Shown in pieces: positions 32,555-40,705 of a stretch of DNA of 64,000 nt. The notes below the pieces were generated by a model. The model was not told the origin of the DNA and made no database searches. It saw only the letters and a list, made by a program, of their open reading frames with translations. Every line of letters starts with the position of its first letter. Within the stretch, counting starts at the first letter, position 1. The position numbers were made by a program, and so were the translations under genes. Origin of the DNA: Mariniflexile maritimum (lineage in GTDB: Bacteria; Bacteroidota; Bacteroidia; Flavobacteriales; Flavobacteriaceae). Location of the stretch: the NCBI RefSeq assembly GCF_009746565.1, contig NZ_WRPN01000001.1:248001-312000 (forward strand), given 5' to 3'.

Positions 32555-33130
32555 ATGACGCTAGAAACCATCATTAGTATTTGCCTTGGCATTGGGCTTT
32601 CCGCATCGGTAGGCTTTCGGGTATTTTTACCCTTGTTCGCATTAAGTTTGGCCGCCTATTTTAATGTGTGGCAACTCAACGACGCTTGGCAATGGATAGG
32701 CAGTACCACGGCACTAATAACCTTGGGCGTAGCTACTATTGTTGAGATTTTTGCCTATTTTATTCCGTATGTCGATAATCTTTTGGATACCATCTCGGTG
32801 CCATTGGCAGCATTGGCGGGCACTGCGGTTATGCTTTCAACCGTATCCGATTTAAGTCCGGTGGTAACCTGGGCATTGGCCATTATTGCTGGGGGTGGTA
32901 CTGCTGCGGCAATTTCAGGTACTTCAAGTGCCACACGCATTACGTCAACCGCCACAACGGGCGGTGTAGCAAACCCTATCGTTTCAACCATCGAAACGGG
33001 CACTTCTTTAGTGATGTCGGTCGTTTCCATTTTTCTCCCTTTATTGGCCTTTGTATTTGTGCTTATCGTGTTCTTTATCATTTTTAAACTCTATAAAAAG
33101 TTTAGCACATCCAAACCCAATAAGCTATAA
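32555..33130 (+). CDS. DUF4126 family membrane protein
   Basis: A 191-aa protein with about five hydrophobic segments. The start MTLETIISICLGIGLSASVGFRVFLPLF matches the conserved DUF4126 beginning, so I place it at 32555 and not at the GTG 42 nt upstream. Other visible parts: YFIPYVDNLLDTISVPLAALAGTAVMLS and a glycine/alanine/threonine-rich middle (ISGTSSATRITSTATTGGVANP). Family function is unknown. Its spacing to kdsB, with a separate TATTTTTG box there, suggests they are not one unit. Confidence 0.85.
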   Translation: MTLETIISICLGIGLSASVGFRVFLPLFALSLAAYFNVWQLNDAWQWIGSTTALITLGVATIVEIFAYFIPYVDNLLDTISVPLAALAGTAVMLSTVSDLSPVVTWALAIIAGGGTAAAISGTSSATRITSTATTGGVANPIVSTIETGTSLVMSVVSIFLPLLAFVFVLIVFFIIFKLYKKFSTSKPNKL

Positions 33131-33140
33131 AAAATTATCC

Positions 33141-33148
33141 TATTTTTG
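33141..33148 (+). promoter_or_regulatory. Bacteroidota -7 box (TATTTTTG) for kdsB
   Basis: Exact TAnnTTTG match 18 nt before the ATG chosen for kdsB. No -33 TTTG is evident. Confidence 0.5.
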
Positions 33149-33166
33149 AAGCAGAATTAAATGACT

Positions 33167-33895
33167 ATGAAAATAATATCCATGATTCCCGCTCGTTATA
33201 GCGCCTCACGCTTTCCCGGAAAACTCATGCAAGATCTGGGTGGTAAAACGGTAATTTTGCGAACCTACGAAGCCACTATCAATACCCATTTGTTTGACGA
33301 TGTTTTGGTAGTTACCGATAGCGACATTATTTACAACGAAATTATAAATCATGGTGGCAAGGCCATGATGAGCCAAAAGGAACATGAATGTGGTAGTGAT
33401 AGGATTGCTGAAGCGGTAGCGTTTTTAGATATTGATATTGTGGTTAACGTACAAGGTGATGAGCCTTTTACCGATAAGGAATCGTTGCAGAAACTTATAA
33501 GCGTTTTTAAGGACGACCATGAAAAAAATATCGATTTGGCATCGTTAATGGTTCATATTACCAATGAAGACGACATCAACAACCCCAATACCGTGAAGGT
33601 GGTGGTTGATAACTCAAATTTTGCACTCTATTTTTCCAGAAGCCCTATTCCATACCAAAGGGATAAAAGCGTTGCCGTAAAATATTTTAAACATAAAGGA
33701 GTTTATGCCTTTAGGAAACAAGCCCTGTTGGATTTTTACCATTTCCCCATGTTGAAGCTTGAAGCTTCGGAAAAATTGGAACAGTTACGGTATTTAGAAT
33801 ACGGCAAACGCATTAAAATGGTTGAAACCACTACCGAAGGTGTAGAAATTGATACGCCCGAAGATTTGGAACGCGCCAAAAAACAATGGAAGTAA
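33167..33895 (+). CDS. kdsB: 3-deoxy-manno-octulosonate cytidylyltransferase KdsB
   Basis: Activates Kdo (or 8-amino-Kdo) with CTP to CMP-Kdo for lipopolysaccharide core synthesis in the cytoplasm. The 242-aa protein opens [21 protein letters not shown], the nucleotide-binding loop of the family. It continues with [32 protein letters not shown] and [17 protein letters not shown], and ends [28 protein letters not shown], all KdsB signatures. An ATG two codons upstream (33161) is equally possible; the box at 33141 favours the later start. Its downstream neighbours are a HAD phosphatase, a KdnB-like oxidase and an acyltransferase, all on the plus strand. Confidence 0.93.
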   Translation: MKIISMIPARYSASRFPGKLMQDLGGKTVILRTYEATINTHLFDDVLVVTDSDIIYNEIINHGGKAMMSQKEHECGSDRIAEAVAFLDIDIVVNVQGDEPFTDKESLQKLISVFKDDHEKNIDLASLMVHITNEDDINNPNTVKVVVDNSNFALYFSRSPIPYQRDKSVAVKYFKHKGVYAFRKQALLDFYHFPMLKLEASEKLEQLRYLEYGKRIKMVETTTEGVEIDTPEDLERAKKQWK

Positions 33896-33957
33896 CAAAG
33901 TTTTGCTTCCGAAGCATACAATCTGTTTAAGCAAATTAAAAATTTTAATACCATACA

Positions 33958-34662
33958 TTGCTGAAAGTTTACGAACATATTAAAGTTATTGGTTTTGATG
34001 CCGATGATACCTTATGGGTTAACGAAACCTATTTTAGGGAAGCCGAGGTTGAATTTGGTAAATTATTATCTGAATACGAAACCATAAATACAATCGACCA
34101 AGAGCTTTTCAAAAAAGAAATCGATAATTTGCCCCTGTACGGTTATGGCGTAAAGGCATTTGTGCTCTCCATGGTTGAAAGTGCTTTGGAGCAATCAAAC
34201 TTCAATGTTTCCACAAAAACCATCCAATCCATACTCCAAATAGGGAAGGATATGCTCAATAAACCAGTAGAATTGCTTGATGGCGTTGAAGAGGTTTTGG
34301 AAGTGCTTTCAAAAAAATACCGGTTGATATTGGCAACCAAAGGCGATTTGTTGGACCAAGAACGGAAATTGGAAAAATCGGGATTGACCAAATACTTCCA
34401 CCATATTGAAGTGCTAAGCGAAAAGCGGGAGGGCAATTACTCAAAATTGTTAAACCATCTGGACATTAAGCCCTCAGAGTTTTTAATGATTGGCAATTCG
34501 CTAAAATCGGATGTGTTGCCGTTAGTGAATTTAAAAGCACATGCCATACATGTTCCATTTCACACAACATGGGTGCACGAACAGGTAACAGAACAGGAAA
34601 CCAATGGTAAAACCTATAAAACCATCAATAGTTTACGCGACCTACTTAAATTATTAAATTAA
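33958..34662 (+). CDS. HAD-superfamily hydrolase
   Basis: A 234-aa HAD phosphatase. Motif I is GFDADDTLWVNETYF (DxDDT form), motif II is LILATKGDLLDQERKLEKSG, and motifs III/IV are LMIGNSLKSDVLPLVN. No ATG precedes motif I, and a stop lies 12 nt before the TTG at 33958, so the gene starts at that TTG. The protein is longer than KdsC (about 170 aa), has a four-helix cap, and is unlikely to be KdsC. Substrate unknown; a sugar phosphate or nucleotide is plausible. Confidence 0.82.
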   Translation: MLKVYEHIKVIGFDADDTLWVNETYFREAEVEFGKLLSEYETINTIDQELFKKEIDNLPLYGYGVKAFVLSMVESALEQSNFNVSTKTIQSILQIGKDMLNKPVELLDGVEEVLEVLSKKYRLILATKGDLLDQERKLEKSGLTKYFHHIEVLSEKREGNYSKLLNHLDIKPSEFLMIGNSLKSDVLPLVNLKAHAIHVPFHTTWVHEQVTEQETNGKTYKTINSLRDLLKLLN

Positions 34663-34687
34663 CCGTCAAGTTTCACTTAAAATAAAG

Positions 34688-34695
34688 TATTTTTG
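34688..34695 (+). promoter_or_regulatory. Bacteroidota -7 box (TATTTTTG) for the KdnB-like gene
   Basis: Exact TAnnTTTG match 24 nt before the ATG. No convincing -33 TTTG. Confidence 0.5.
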
Positions 34696-34719
34696 AAAAT
34701 TGAAAAAGAGAATATTTGA

Positions 34720-35802
34720 ATGAATTACAAAAACTTTCCAATGGTGCCAAGAGTTGTTTTTGGCAGAGGTAGTTTCAATCAATTAAATGAAATTTTAGCC
34801 CCAAAGCGTGTTAGCATCGACGCCCCATTTATCTATTTGATAGATGCTGTTTTTAAAAACAATAATTGGTTAACTTCACGACTATCGCTATCGTATGACG
34901 ATAGGATTATTTTTGTATCAACGGAAGAAGAGCCAAAAACGTCGCAGGTTGATGCATTGGTTGAATCTATTATCCTTACTACAAAGGCATTGCCTTCGGG
35001 CATAATAGGCATTGGTGGCGGTTCTGTTTTAGATTTGGCCAAGGCGGTATCGCTTATGCTCACCAACGAAGGTGAGGCTAAAGACTACCAAGGCTGGGAT
35101 TTGATAAAAAATCCAGGAATCTATCATGTTGGTATTCCTACCATATCGGGTACCGGTGCCGAAGTTTCCAGAACAACCGTACTTATGGGGCCTGAAAAGA
35201 AGTTGGGAATCAATTCTGATTTCACACCCTTCGATCAGGTGATCCTAGACTCCGAACTCACTAAAGACGTACCAAAAGACCAATGGTTTTATACGGGTAT
35301 GGACTGCTATATCCATTGCATTGAATCGTTAACAGGAAGCTACCTAAACACCTTTAGCCAAACCTACGGCGATATGGCTTTGGGCTTGTGCAAGGAAATT
35401 TTTTTGGAAAACAATTTATCTGAAATTGAATTGCAGGAAAAATTGATGATGGCTTCTTGGCACGGTGGTATGAGCATTGCCTATTCGCAAGTTGGCGTCG
35501 CACATGCCATGAGTTACGGGCTATCGTATTTATTAGGTATTAAACACGGTATAGGCAACTGCATTGTTTTTGACCATTTAGAGGAATTTTATCCAGAAGG
35601 CGTGGCTATTTTTAAAGCCATGAAACAAAAGCACAACATCGCTTTACCACAAGGCATTTGCAGCAATTTAAGCGATACCGAGTTTGATGTTATGATAACT
35701 ATTGCATTAAACTTAGTGCCACTTTGGGAAAACGCACTGGGTAAAAACTGGAAAAGCATCATAACGCCAAAAAAATTAAAGGAACTTTACCTGAAAATGT
35801 AA
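34720..35802 (+). CDS. Iron-containing alcohol dehydrogenase, KdnB-like (Kdo 8-oxidase type)
   Basis: A 360-aa group III alcohol dehydrogenase. The dinucleotide-binding loop is GIIGIGGGSVLDLAKAVSLML, followed by the conserved IPTISGTGAEVSRTTVL. The metal ligands lie in WFYTGMDCYIHCIESLTGS and in GVAHAMSYGLSYLLGIKHGIGN (His residues). Its start NYKNFPMVPRVVFGRGSFNQLNEIL matches the Bacteroidota members that I remember as annotated Kdo 8-oxidase (KdnB). In the Kdo8N pathway KdnB oxidises the C8 hydroxyl of Kdo before amination by KdnA. Position two genes after kdsB supports this. KdnA is absent from the window, so the assignment stays tentative. Confidence 0.72.
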   Translation: MNYKNFPMVPRVVFGRGSFNQLNEILAPKRVSIDAPFIYLIDAVFKNNNWLTSRLSLSYDDRIIFVSTEEEPKTSQVDALVESIILTTKALPSGIIGIGGGSVLDLAKAVSLMLTNEGEAKDYQGWDLIKNPGIYHVGIPTISGTGAEVSRTTVLMGPEKKLGINSDFTPFDQVILDSELTKDVPKDQWFYTGMDCYIHCIESLTGSYLNTFSQTYGDMALGLCKEIFLENNLSEIELQEKLMMASWHGGMSIAYSQVGVAHAMSYGLSYLLGIKHGIGNCIVFDHLEEFYPEGVAIFKAMKQKHNIALPQGICSNLSDTEFDVMITIALNLVPLWENALGKNWKSIITPKKLKELYLKM

Positions 35803-35803
35803 T

Positions 35804-36352
35804 ATGCAATGGCTTGCCAAACTTATTTATTTTAAACTTTTGGGCTGGCAGGTTGTTGGCAATACCAATATATCTAAAAGCACCGTTAAAAAAGCAGTCA
35901 TCATTGCGGCGCCACACACCAGTTGGCACGACTTTTATATCGGGGTATTGCTACGGGCCGTATTGCAGGTAAAAACAAATTTTGTTGGAAAAAAAGAACT
36001 GTTTGTTTTTCCGTTTGGCTGGTTTTTTAAGGTTTTGGGAGGCAGCCCCATTAACAGGGGCGCCAATGAAAATAAAGTAGAGGCCATAGCGCAATTATTT
36101 AAAGGGAAAGACGAATTTAGAATGGCATTATCGCCCGAGGGCACCCGAAAGAAAGTAGCAACCTGGCGTACCGGTTTTTATCATATTGCCAAAAAGGCAC
36201 AGGTGCCAATTATTATGTTTACCCTCGATTTTGAAAACAAACAAAATAAAATTTCGGAGCCTTTTTATCCTACCGATGATATAGAGGCCGATTTTAAGTT
36301 TATGCGTCAATTCTACGAAGGCGTTAAGGGGAAAATACCTCATTATTCTTAA
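35804..36352 (+). CDS. PlsC-like acyltransferase (1-acylglycerol-3-phosphate type)
   Basis: A 182-aa acyltransferase. The HxxxxD site reads ASHTSWHDFYIGVLL-like (APHTSWHDF, His and Asp six residues apart), FVGKKELFVFPFGWFFKVLGGSPINRG follows, and SPEGTRKKVATWRTGFYHIAKKAQVPII is the EGTR motif. Members esterify lysophosphatidic acid or acylate lipid A-like substrates at the membrane. The start lies 1 nt after the KdnB-like stop, so the two are translated together; with kdsB nearby this suggests a lipid A/Kdo outer-membrane link. A terminator follows at 36451. Confidence 0.85.
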   Translation: MQWLAKLIYFKLLGWQVVGNTNISKSTVKKAVIIAAPHTSWHDFYIGVLLRAVLQVKTNFVGKKELFVFPFGWFFKVLGGSPINRGANENKVEAIAQLFKGKDEFRMALSPEGTRKKVATWRTGFYHIAKKAQVPIIMFTLDFENKQNKISEPFYPTDDIEADFKFMRQFYEGVKGKIPHYS

Positions 36353-36450
36353 AAATGGCACAATAATTGAATTAAAATTATTGCTTAGGCATGAAACATA
36401 AAGTAAACAGGTATTTGTTCCTAAAAAGAAACATCACTAGCAATAAAAAC

Positions 36451-36485
36451 AAAAGCTACTTCACAACGAAGTAGCTTTTTGCTTT
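36451..36485. terminator. Bidirectional intrinsic terminator between the PlsC-like and metalloprotease genes
   Basis: AAAAGCTACTTC pairs with GAAGTAGCTTTT across the loop ACAAC, and T-runs follow the stem on the plus strand, with matching A-runs ahead of it for the minus strand. It lies between convergent genes and can serve both. Confidence 0.88.
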
Positions 36486-36501
36486 TTGATATAACGATGC
36501 T

Positions 36502-39096
36502 TTATTTAACTTCTTCTAAAGCATTGTCAATCAAAGTTTTTAAATGCTGTTTGTGTGCTATAGAGGCAATATCGCCCGTTGCTCCTGTCATGGTTTTTAT
36601 GTTTTTTAAGTTATATAATGCCAACGACTTTACATTATTAGCATAACTTGCATTGGATTTTCCTGTAAGGATGGCAATGAGCATGTTGGTATATTCCAAC
36701 TGCAGGTTTTGCCTAAACGAATTTACGTTCCCGTAAATATCCGCTTTAAATATGGCATTGTTTAAGTCGGTCATAAACGCAGATAACGTGTATTCATTGC
36801 CATATAATTCAGAATCTGAAATTCGTTGCAAGGTATTGTAATGCAATAAATGGTTTAGTACATTTTTTTGGTAAGTGAGTACTTGCGTATGAATTTTTGG
36901 GTCTTCAGTATTTCTAAAATTAAAACCACGGCGTTGCATGGCCAAATAATTGTACAGATCGTTGGGTGCGTCAAAGGCATCGGCAGCAAACACGTACTTG
37001 CTTAAAGCGGCCATGGCACGTTTTTGGTCTTTTAAACTAACCGGCGTATAGGGTTGCGTGCTTCCATTTTGGCCAACCATGGCGCGGTCAACATACACAC
37101 CGCCAATAAATCGTGAAATAACGGTTCCTGAGGTTGCTTTTTGAGAACTTAACAAGTAATATATGCGTCGAAGTTCCTCGTAAGATTCACCGGTTTTTGA
37201 AAATCTACTTTTAATGTCCTTCATCAGGTTGTTTGCCAGTTCAATTCTATCAATAGCCCAAGTTATTTGGTCGTTTGATTGATCGGAAACATTAACGCGT
37301 GGGTCTATAGCTTTTCCAGGGGCGCGCATGTCGTCGGCATCATTTCCAAAAATATGTTCTGGTTTGGTCGATTCGTTTAATAACGCTTGCCGGTCGTTTT
37401 CCGATTTAAACGGCGTATAACCCAGTTGGATGGCCCAAACATCGTAAGGTCCAACGGCCACATCATCGTATTGGCCTTGTTTGCTTCGGTCTTTATTGAT
37501 GTTCAAAGCGGCATAATCCATAACCGATGCGGTTAAGCATTTTCCTTTGATAAACTCGGGATCTGCCAGTTGTTCGGGTGAAAATAACTGACTCGCTTTC
37601 ATGTTGTGGTTCAGCCCTAAGGTGTGGCCAACTTCATGCATTATCAAGGCTGTCATCGATTCTTTTTTGATGCGTTCCATTTCAAAATCGGAATTGGCAT
37701 AAGCAGATGCTACGGCATTTGCAAACATAACATCTTGCTGTAATTGATGGCCAAAAGAGCAGGATGCCGTATCGTGCTCATTAACCTTCGAAGCTTCATA
37801 CGGAGTTTCCAATGTTGCCAAATTGTAAACTTTATCATAAAGCACACGGTTTGTAAAATGCGCAAATTCCAGCATAATATCGGCACCCAATATTTCACCG
37901 GTTCTTGGGTTTACAAAACTGGGGCCATAACCACCAAAGGGCGGTTCGGGAGACGAGGTCCAACGCAACACATTGTGTTTTAGGTCGCCTGCATCCCAAT
38001 CGGCATCATCGGGTTGCACTTTTACAACCATGGCATTTTTAAAACCTGCTTTTTCAAAAGCTACGTTCCATTGCAAAACGGCGTTGGCAATAGTTTCGCG
38101 CCACTCCAATGGGGTGGAATTTTCAATCCACCAGATAATGGGTTCAACAGGTTCGGAAATAGCGGCATTCGGGTCTTTCTTTTTTAAGTGCCAACGATGA
38201 ATAAAATCTCTATAATTGATGCTTTTTGTGGACGTTTTATCATCAACCTCCGTTGTAAAATAACCAACCCTAGGGTCGTCGAACCTTGGTTCATAATCGT
38301 TTTCGGGCATTGCCATCAAACTTTGAAACACTTTAATGCTCACATTTCGGCCATCGGCAACCGCATTGGAACCGTTGTTTAATACAGAAGGCGATGAATA
38401 CACGTACTCGACCTCGAAGTTTGTGTTTTCAGGATAATTTTTTATTCTGTTTATTTTGGTTTTCGATTTGTTCAAACTTCCCAGCTTGAATGCCGTTGGG
38501 GATTCTCCCGGCGCACTGGGCCTTTTTATTTGCGCAAAGGTTTCGTTCAAAAAAAGCTCATCGGCCTTAATTAAATATAGTCCGTTTTTTTCATCGCGCG
38601 CATCAACTTGGATGCTTGCAATATTGCCATGGCTGATATTGGCCTCTTTAGATTTGGAAAGTGGACTCTCCGGATCGAAATAAAACGAGGTGTTTTGGGC
38701 AACAAATTCAATTTTATCGAAGTATTTTTCAATTTTTAAAACCTTCGAGCCCATGTACGCCCCACGATTGATTCTACCGGCATCCAAAACGCCATTGGAT
38801 ATTTGGCTAAAATAAATGAACTCCTTATTTATCTGTTTATCAGATATTAACATTTGTAAAGACCCCGTAATGGTATCTTGGTAAATGGGAAATAAACCTT
38901 CAATTTTTTTACTTGATTTAACAAGTTCGGCAATTGTTTTTTCTTTTTTTGCTGGAGGTGCCGGCATTTCGGTTTTTTCACCCTTCTTACTCTTTTTTTT
39001 CTTGTTTTGGGCATCTGTATTTTGTGATGCTAACAAAAACAAGGTTGTTAAAAAAATACAGGCAATACGGGCAAGCAGGAAATTGTTTTTTTTCAT
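36502..39096 (-). CDS. Large secreted zinc metalloprotease (DUF5117/DUF4953 type)
   Basis: An 864-aa protein with a signal peptide (FLLARIACIFLTTLFLLASQNTDAQ, cleavage near AQ) and a Lys-rich linker. Residues about 60-380 carry beta-rich DUF5117-like sequence. The catalytic centre is ALIMHEVGHTLGLNHNMKAS, the HExxHxxGxxH zinc site, in the gluzincin/metzincin-like family common in Bacteroidota. The remaining C-terminal third (after VMDYAALN) is DUF4953-like. It is probably periplasmic or exported, because no T9SS sorting domain is visible at the C-terminus. Target proteins are unknown; it stands alone. Confidence 0.88.
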   Translation of the reverse strand: MKKNNFLLARIACIFLTTLFLLASQNTDAQNKKKKSKKGEKTEMPAPPAKKEKTIAELVKSSKKIEGLFPIYQDTITGSLQMLISDKQINKEFIYFSQISNGVLDAGRINRGAYMGSKVLKIEKYFDKIEFVAQNTSFYFDPESPLSKSKEANISHGNIASIQVDARDEKNGLYLIKADELFLNETFAQIKRPSAPGESPTAFKLGSLNKSKTKINRIKNYPENTNFEVEYVYSSPSVLNNGSNAVADGRNVSIKVFQSLMAMPENDYEPRFDDPRVGYFTTEVDDKTSTKSINYRDFIHRWHLKKKDPNAAISEPVEPIIWWIENSTPLEWRETIANAVLQWNVAFEKAGFKNAMVVKVQPDDADWDAGDLKHNVLRWTSSPEPPFGGYGPSFVNPRTGEILGADIMLEFAHFTNRVLYDKVYNLATLETPYEASKVNEHDTASCSFGHQLQQDVMFANAVASAYANSDFEMERIKKESMTALIMHEVGHTLGLNHNMKASQLFSPEQLADPEFIKGKCLTASVMDYAALNINKDRSKQGQYDDVAVGPYDVWAIQLGYTPFKSENDRQALLNESTKPEHIFGNDADDMRAPGKAIDPRVNVSDQSNDQITWAIDRIELANNLMKDIKSRFSKTGESYEELRRIYYLLSSQKATSGTVISRFIGGVYVDRAMVGQNGSTQPYTPVSLKDQKRAMAALSKYVFAADAFDAPNDLYNYLAMQRRGFNFRNTEDPKIHTQVLTYQKNVLNHLLHYNTLQRISDSELYGNEYTLSAFMTDLNNAIFKADIYGNVNSFRQNLQLEYTNMLIAILTGKSNASYANNVKSLALYNLKNIKTMTGATGDIASIAHKQHLKTLIDNALEEVK

Positions 39097-39253
39097 ACGA
39101 TGCTTAATAAGGTTGTTTACTGTGCGGAATTTATAAATTACTGAATAATGCAGCTAAAAATAAATGAAATGAATGAAATAAAATGGATAATAAATGTTAA
39201 AACCTTGTAAATGCGCGCTATTCTTTAAAAATAAATTGGTTCTATAAAATGAA

Positions 39254-39280
39254 AAAAGCCATCATAAACTGATGGCCTTT
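39254..39280 (-). terminator. Intrinsic terminator after yebC
   Basis: On the minus strand GGCCATCAGTTTATGATGGC folds with stem GCCATCA/TGATGGC and is followed by TTTTTTC. It begins 23 nt past the yebC stop. Confidence 0.8.
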
Positions 39281-39302
39281 GTTTTGGTTATTTATATGAG
39301 GG

Positions 39303-40022
39303 TTATTCTTCGTTTTCCTCCATGGTGTGATATACGTTCTGTACATCATCGTCGTCGTCCAGTTTTTCCAGAAGTTTTTCAACATCGGCAGCTTGTTCGG
39401 GGGTTAACTTTTTGGTAACCTGCGGCATACGTTCAAATCCGGATGATAATATCTCAATGCCCTTTTCTTCCAAAGCCGCTTGAATGGTGCCAAAACTTTC
39501 AAAAGGCGCGTAAATTAAAATGCCATCTTCATCGGCAAACACTTCTTCAGCACCATAATCGATAAATTCCAGTTCAATTTCCTCGGCATCCAAACCTTGA
39601 GCATTGATCCTGAAATTGCAGGTATGGTCGAACATAAACACCACCGAGCCCGAGGTGCCCAAACTGCCGTCGCATTTGTTAAAATAGCTGCGTACGTTGG
39701 CAACGGTTCTGGTGTTGTTATCGGTGGCGGTTTCAACCAAAATGGCGATACCGTGGGGTGCATAGCCTTCAAAAATAACTTCCTTGTAATCGCCCTGGTC
39801 TTTTTCGCTTGCTTTTTTTATGGCACGTTCAACGTTTTCCTTTGGCATGTTTACCGATTTGGCATTTTGCATAACCGCCCGCAACCGTGCATTGCCGGCA
39901 GGATCGGGACCTCCTTCTTTTACTGCCATTACAATATCTTTGCCAATACGCGTAAATGCTTTACTCATGGCCGACCAACGTTTCATTTTACGTGCTTTTC
40001 TAAATTCAAAAGCTCTTCCCAT
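39303..40022 (-). CDS. yebC: YebC/PmpR family DNA-binding or translation-related regulator
   Basis: A 239-aa protein of the YebC/PmpR family, linked in other bacteria to transcription control and, more recently, to relief of stalled ribosomes. The start MGRAFEFRKARKMKRWSAMSKAFTRIGKDI is the family's basic N-terminus. GNARLRAVMQNAKSVNMPKENVERAIKKAS and EVIFEGYAPHGIAILVETATDNNTRTVANVRSYF are its conserved middle, and YVEKLLEKLDDDDDV-type acidic residues close it. The leader carries an exact seven-unit octamer repeat (40030-40085) and a TATTTTTG box at 40108-40115. Confidence 0.92.
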   Translation of the reverse strand: MGRAFEFRKARKMKRWSAMSKAFTRIGKDIVMAVKEGGPDPAGNARLRAVMQNAKSVNMPKENVERAIKKASEKDQGDYKEVIFEGYAPHGIAILVETATDNNTRTVANVRSYFNKCDGSLGTSGSVVFMFDHTCNFRINAQGLDAEEIELEFIDYGAEEVFADEDGILIYAPFESFGTIQAALEEKGIEILSSGFERMPQVTKKLTPEQAADVEKLLEKLDDDDDVQNVYHTMEENEE

Positions 40023-40029
40023 TTTAAAA

Positions 40030-40085
40030 GTTATAAGGTTAAAAGGTTATATGGTTATAAGGTTAAAAAGTTATTAAGGTAAAAG
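40030..40085. repeat. Seven-unit octamer array in the yebC leader
   Basis: Exactly 56 bp: GTTATAAG, GTTAAAAG, GTTATATG, GTTATAAG, GTTAAAAA, GTTATTAA, GGTAAAAG. It starts 7 nt upstream of the yebC ATG and runs toward the promoter, so on the mRNA it would form the 5' untranslated region (as the reverse complement). Confidence 0.85.
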
Positions 40086-40107
40086 GTTTTATGTTTTTTA
40101 ACCACCG

Positions 40108-40115
40108 CAAAAATA
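40108..40115 (-). promoter_or_regulatory. Bacteroidota -7 box (TATTTTTG) for yebC
   Basis: Exact TAnnTTTG match on the minus strand, 86 nt before the ATG. The octamer array lies between it and the start. Confidence 0.5.
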
Positions 40116-40189
40116 AAAAATTCTGTAAATTGAAAAAGGTTTAAATGATAATATATTGCATGTAATTTGGAATTTATTTTTTGAAATTT

Positions 40190-40486
40190 TTAGTCTTCAT
40201 CCTCAGGTTCAACAATGGCTTCAATAGCTTTGGCCAATTGAAAATCCTTCTCGGTAACACCATGGGCGCTGTGGGTTGCTAATGAAATGGTTAACACATT
40301 GTAGGTGTTGGACCAATCGGGGTGATGGTTTAATGCTTCACACTCAAAAGCGATGCGGCTCATGGCGCTGAAACAATCCTTGAAGTTTTCAAATTCAAAT
40401 TCGGCGTGGATGGCACCATCATAATAATCCCAATCGGGGAAATCCAACAATCGTTTTTCTATCTCTTTTTCTGAAAGCTTGCTCAT
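40190..40486 (-). CDS. 4a-hydroxytetrahydrobiopterin dehydratase (pterin-4a-carbinolamine dehydratase)
   Basis: A 98-aa PCD family enzyme that regenerates quinonoid dihydropterin after aromatic hydroxylation. I start it at the ATG at 40486 (MSKLSEKEIEKRLLDFPDWDY), because the 21 codons before it do not match the family. Conserved parts: FKDCFSAMSRIAFECEALNHHPDWSNTYNVLTISLATHSAHGVTEKDFQLAKAIEAI, with the His pair in NHHPDW. It is 219 nt from the next gene on that side, and a structured, gene-free element follows upstream (40571-40705). Confidence 0.9.
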   Translation of the reverse strand: MSKLSEKEIEKRLLDFPDWDYYDGAIHAEFEFENFKDCFSAMSRIAFECEALNHHPDWSNTYNVLTISLATHSAHGVTEKDFQLAKAIEAIVEPEDED

Positions 40487-40570
40487 AATCCTGTTTTTTA
40501 GGTTGATTGTAAATTTACTGATTTCAAATGAATATGCCTTGGTTGCCATGGTTTTTTAAACAGAAAAACT

Positions 40571-40705
40571 TTTGGGGCATGCCTAAACGATGCTAGTATG
40601 CCCGCGTTAGGGGTTGTACCGGAAAGCCCACAGCAAGCCCGATGCTAATTGGGATTGCGAGGACTTGTAGGGGAAAACCCGACCCGATAGGGGAACGCCC
40701 AAATG
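40571..40705. other. Gene-free structured element between the dehydratase and reductase genes
   Basis: Read on the minus strand the region begins GGGCGTTCCCC and TATCGGGTCGGGTTTTCC, then ACAAGTCCTCGC, GGGCTTGCTGTGGGC and CCCCTAACGCGGG. GCGTT (40604-40608) can pair with AACGC (40694-40698), and GGGCAT with ATGCCC near the left end. I recall closely similar intergenic sequences in other flavobacterial genomes, but cannot name them; an RNA element or dispersed repeat fits. Confidence 0.5.

Noticed and set aside
33958-34662. KdsC phosphatase
   Set aside because: HAD motifs are present, but length and the capped architecture differ from the small KdsC family, so I left the substrate open.
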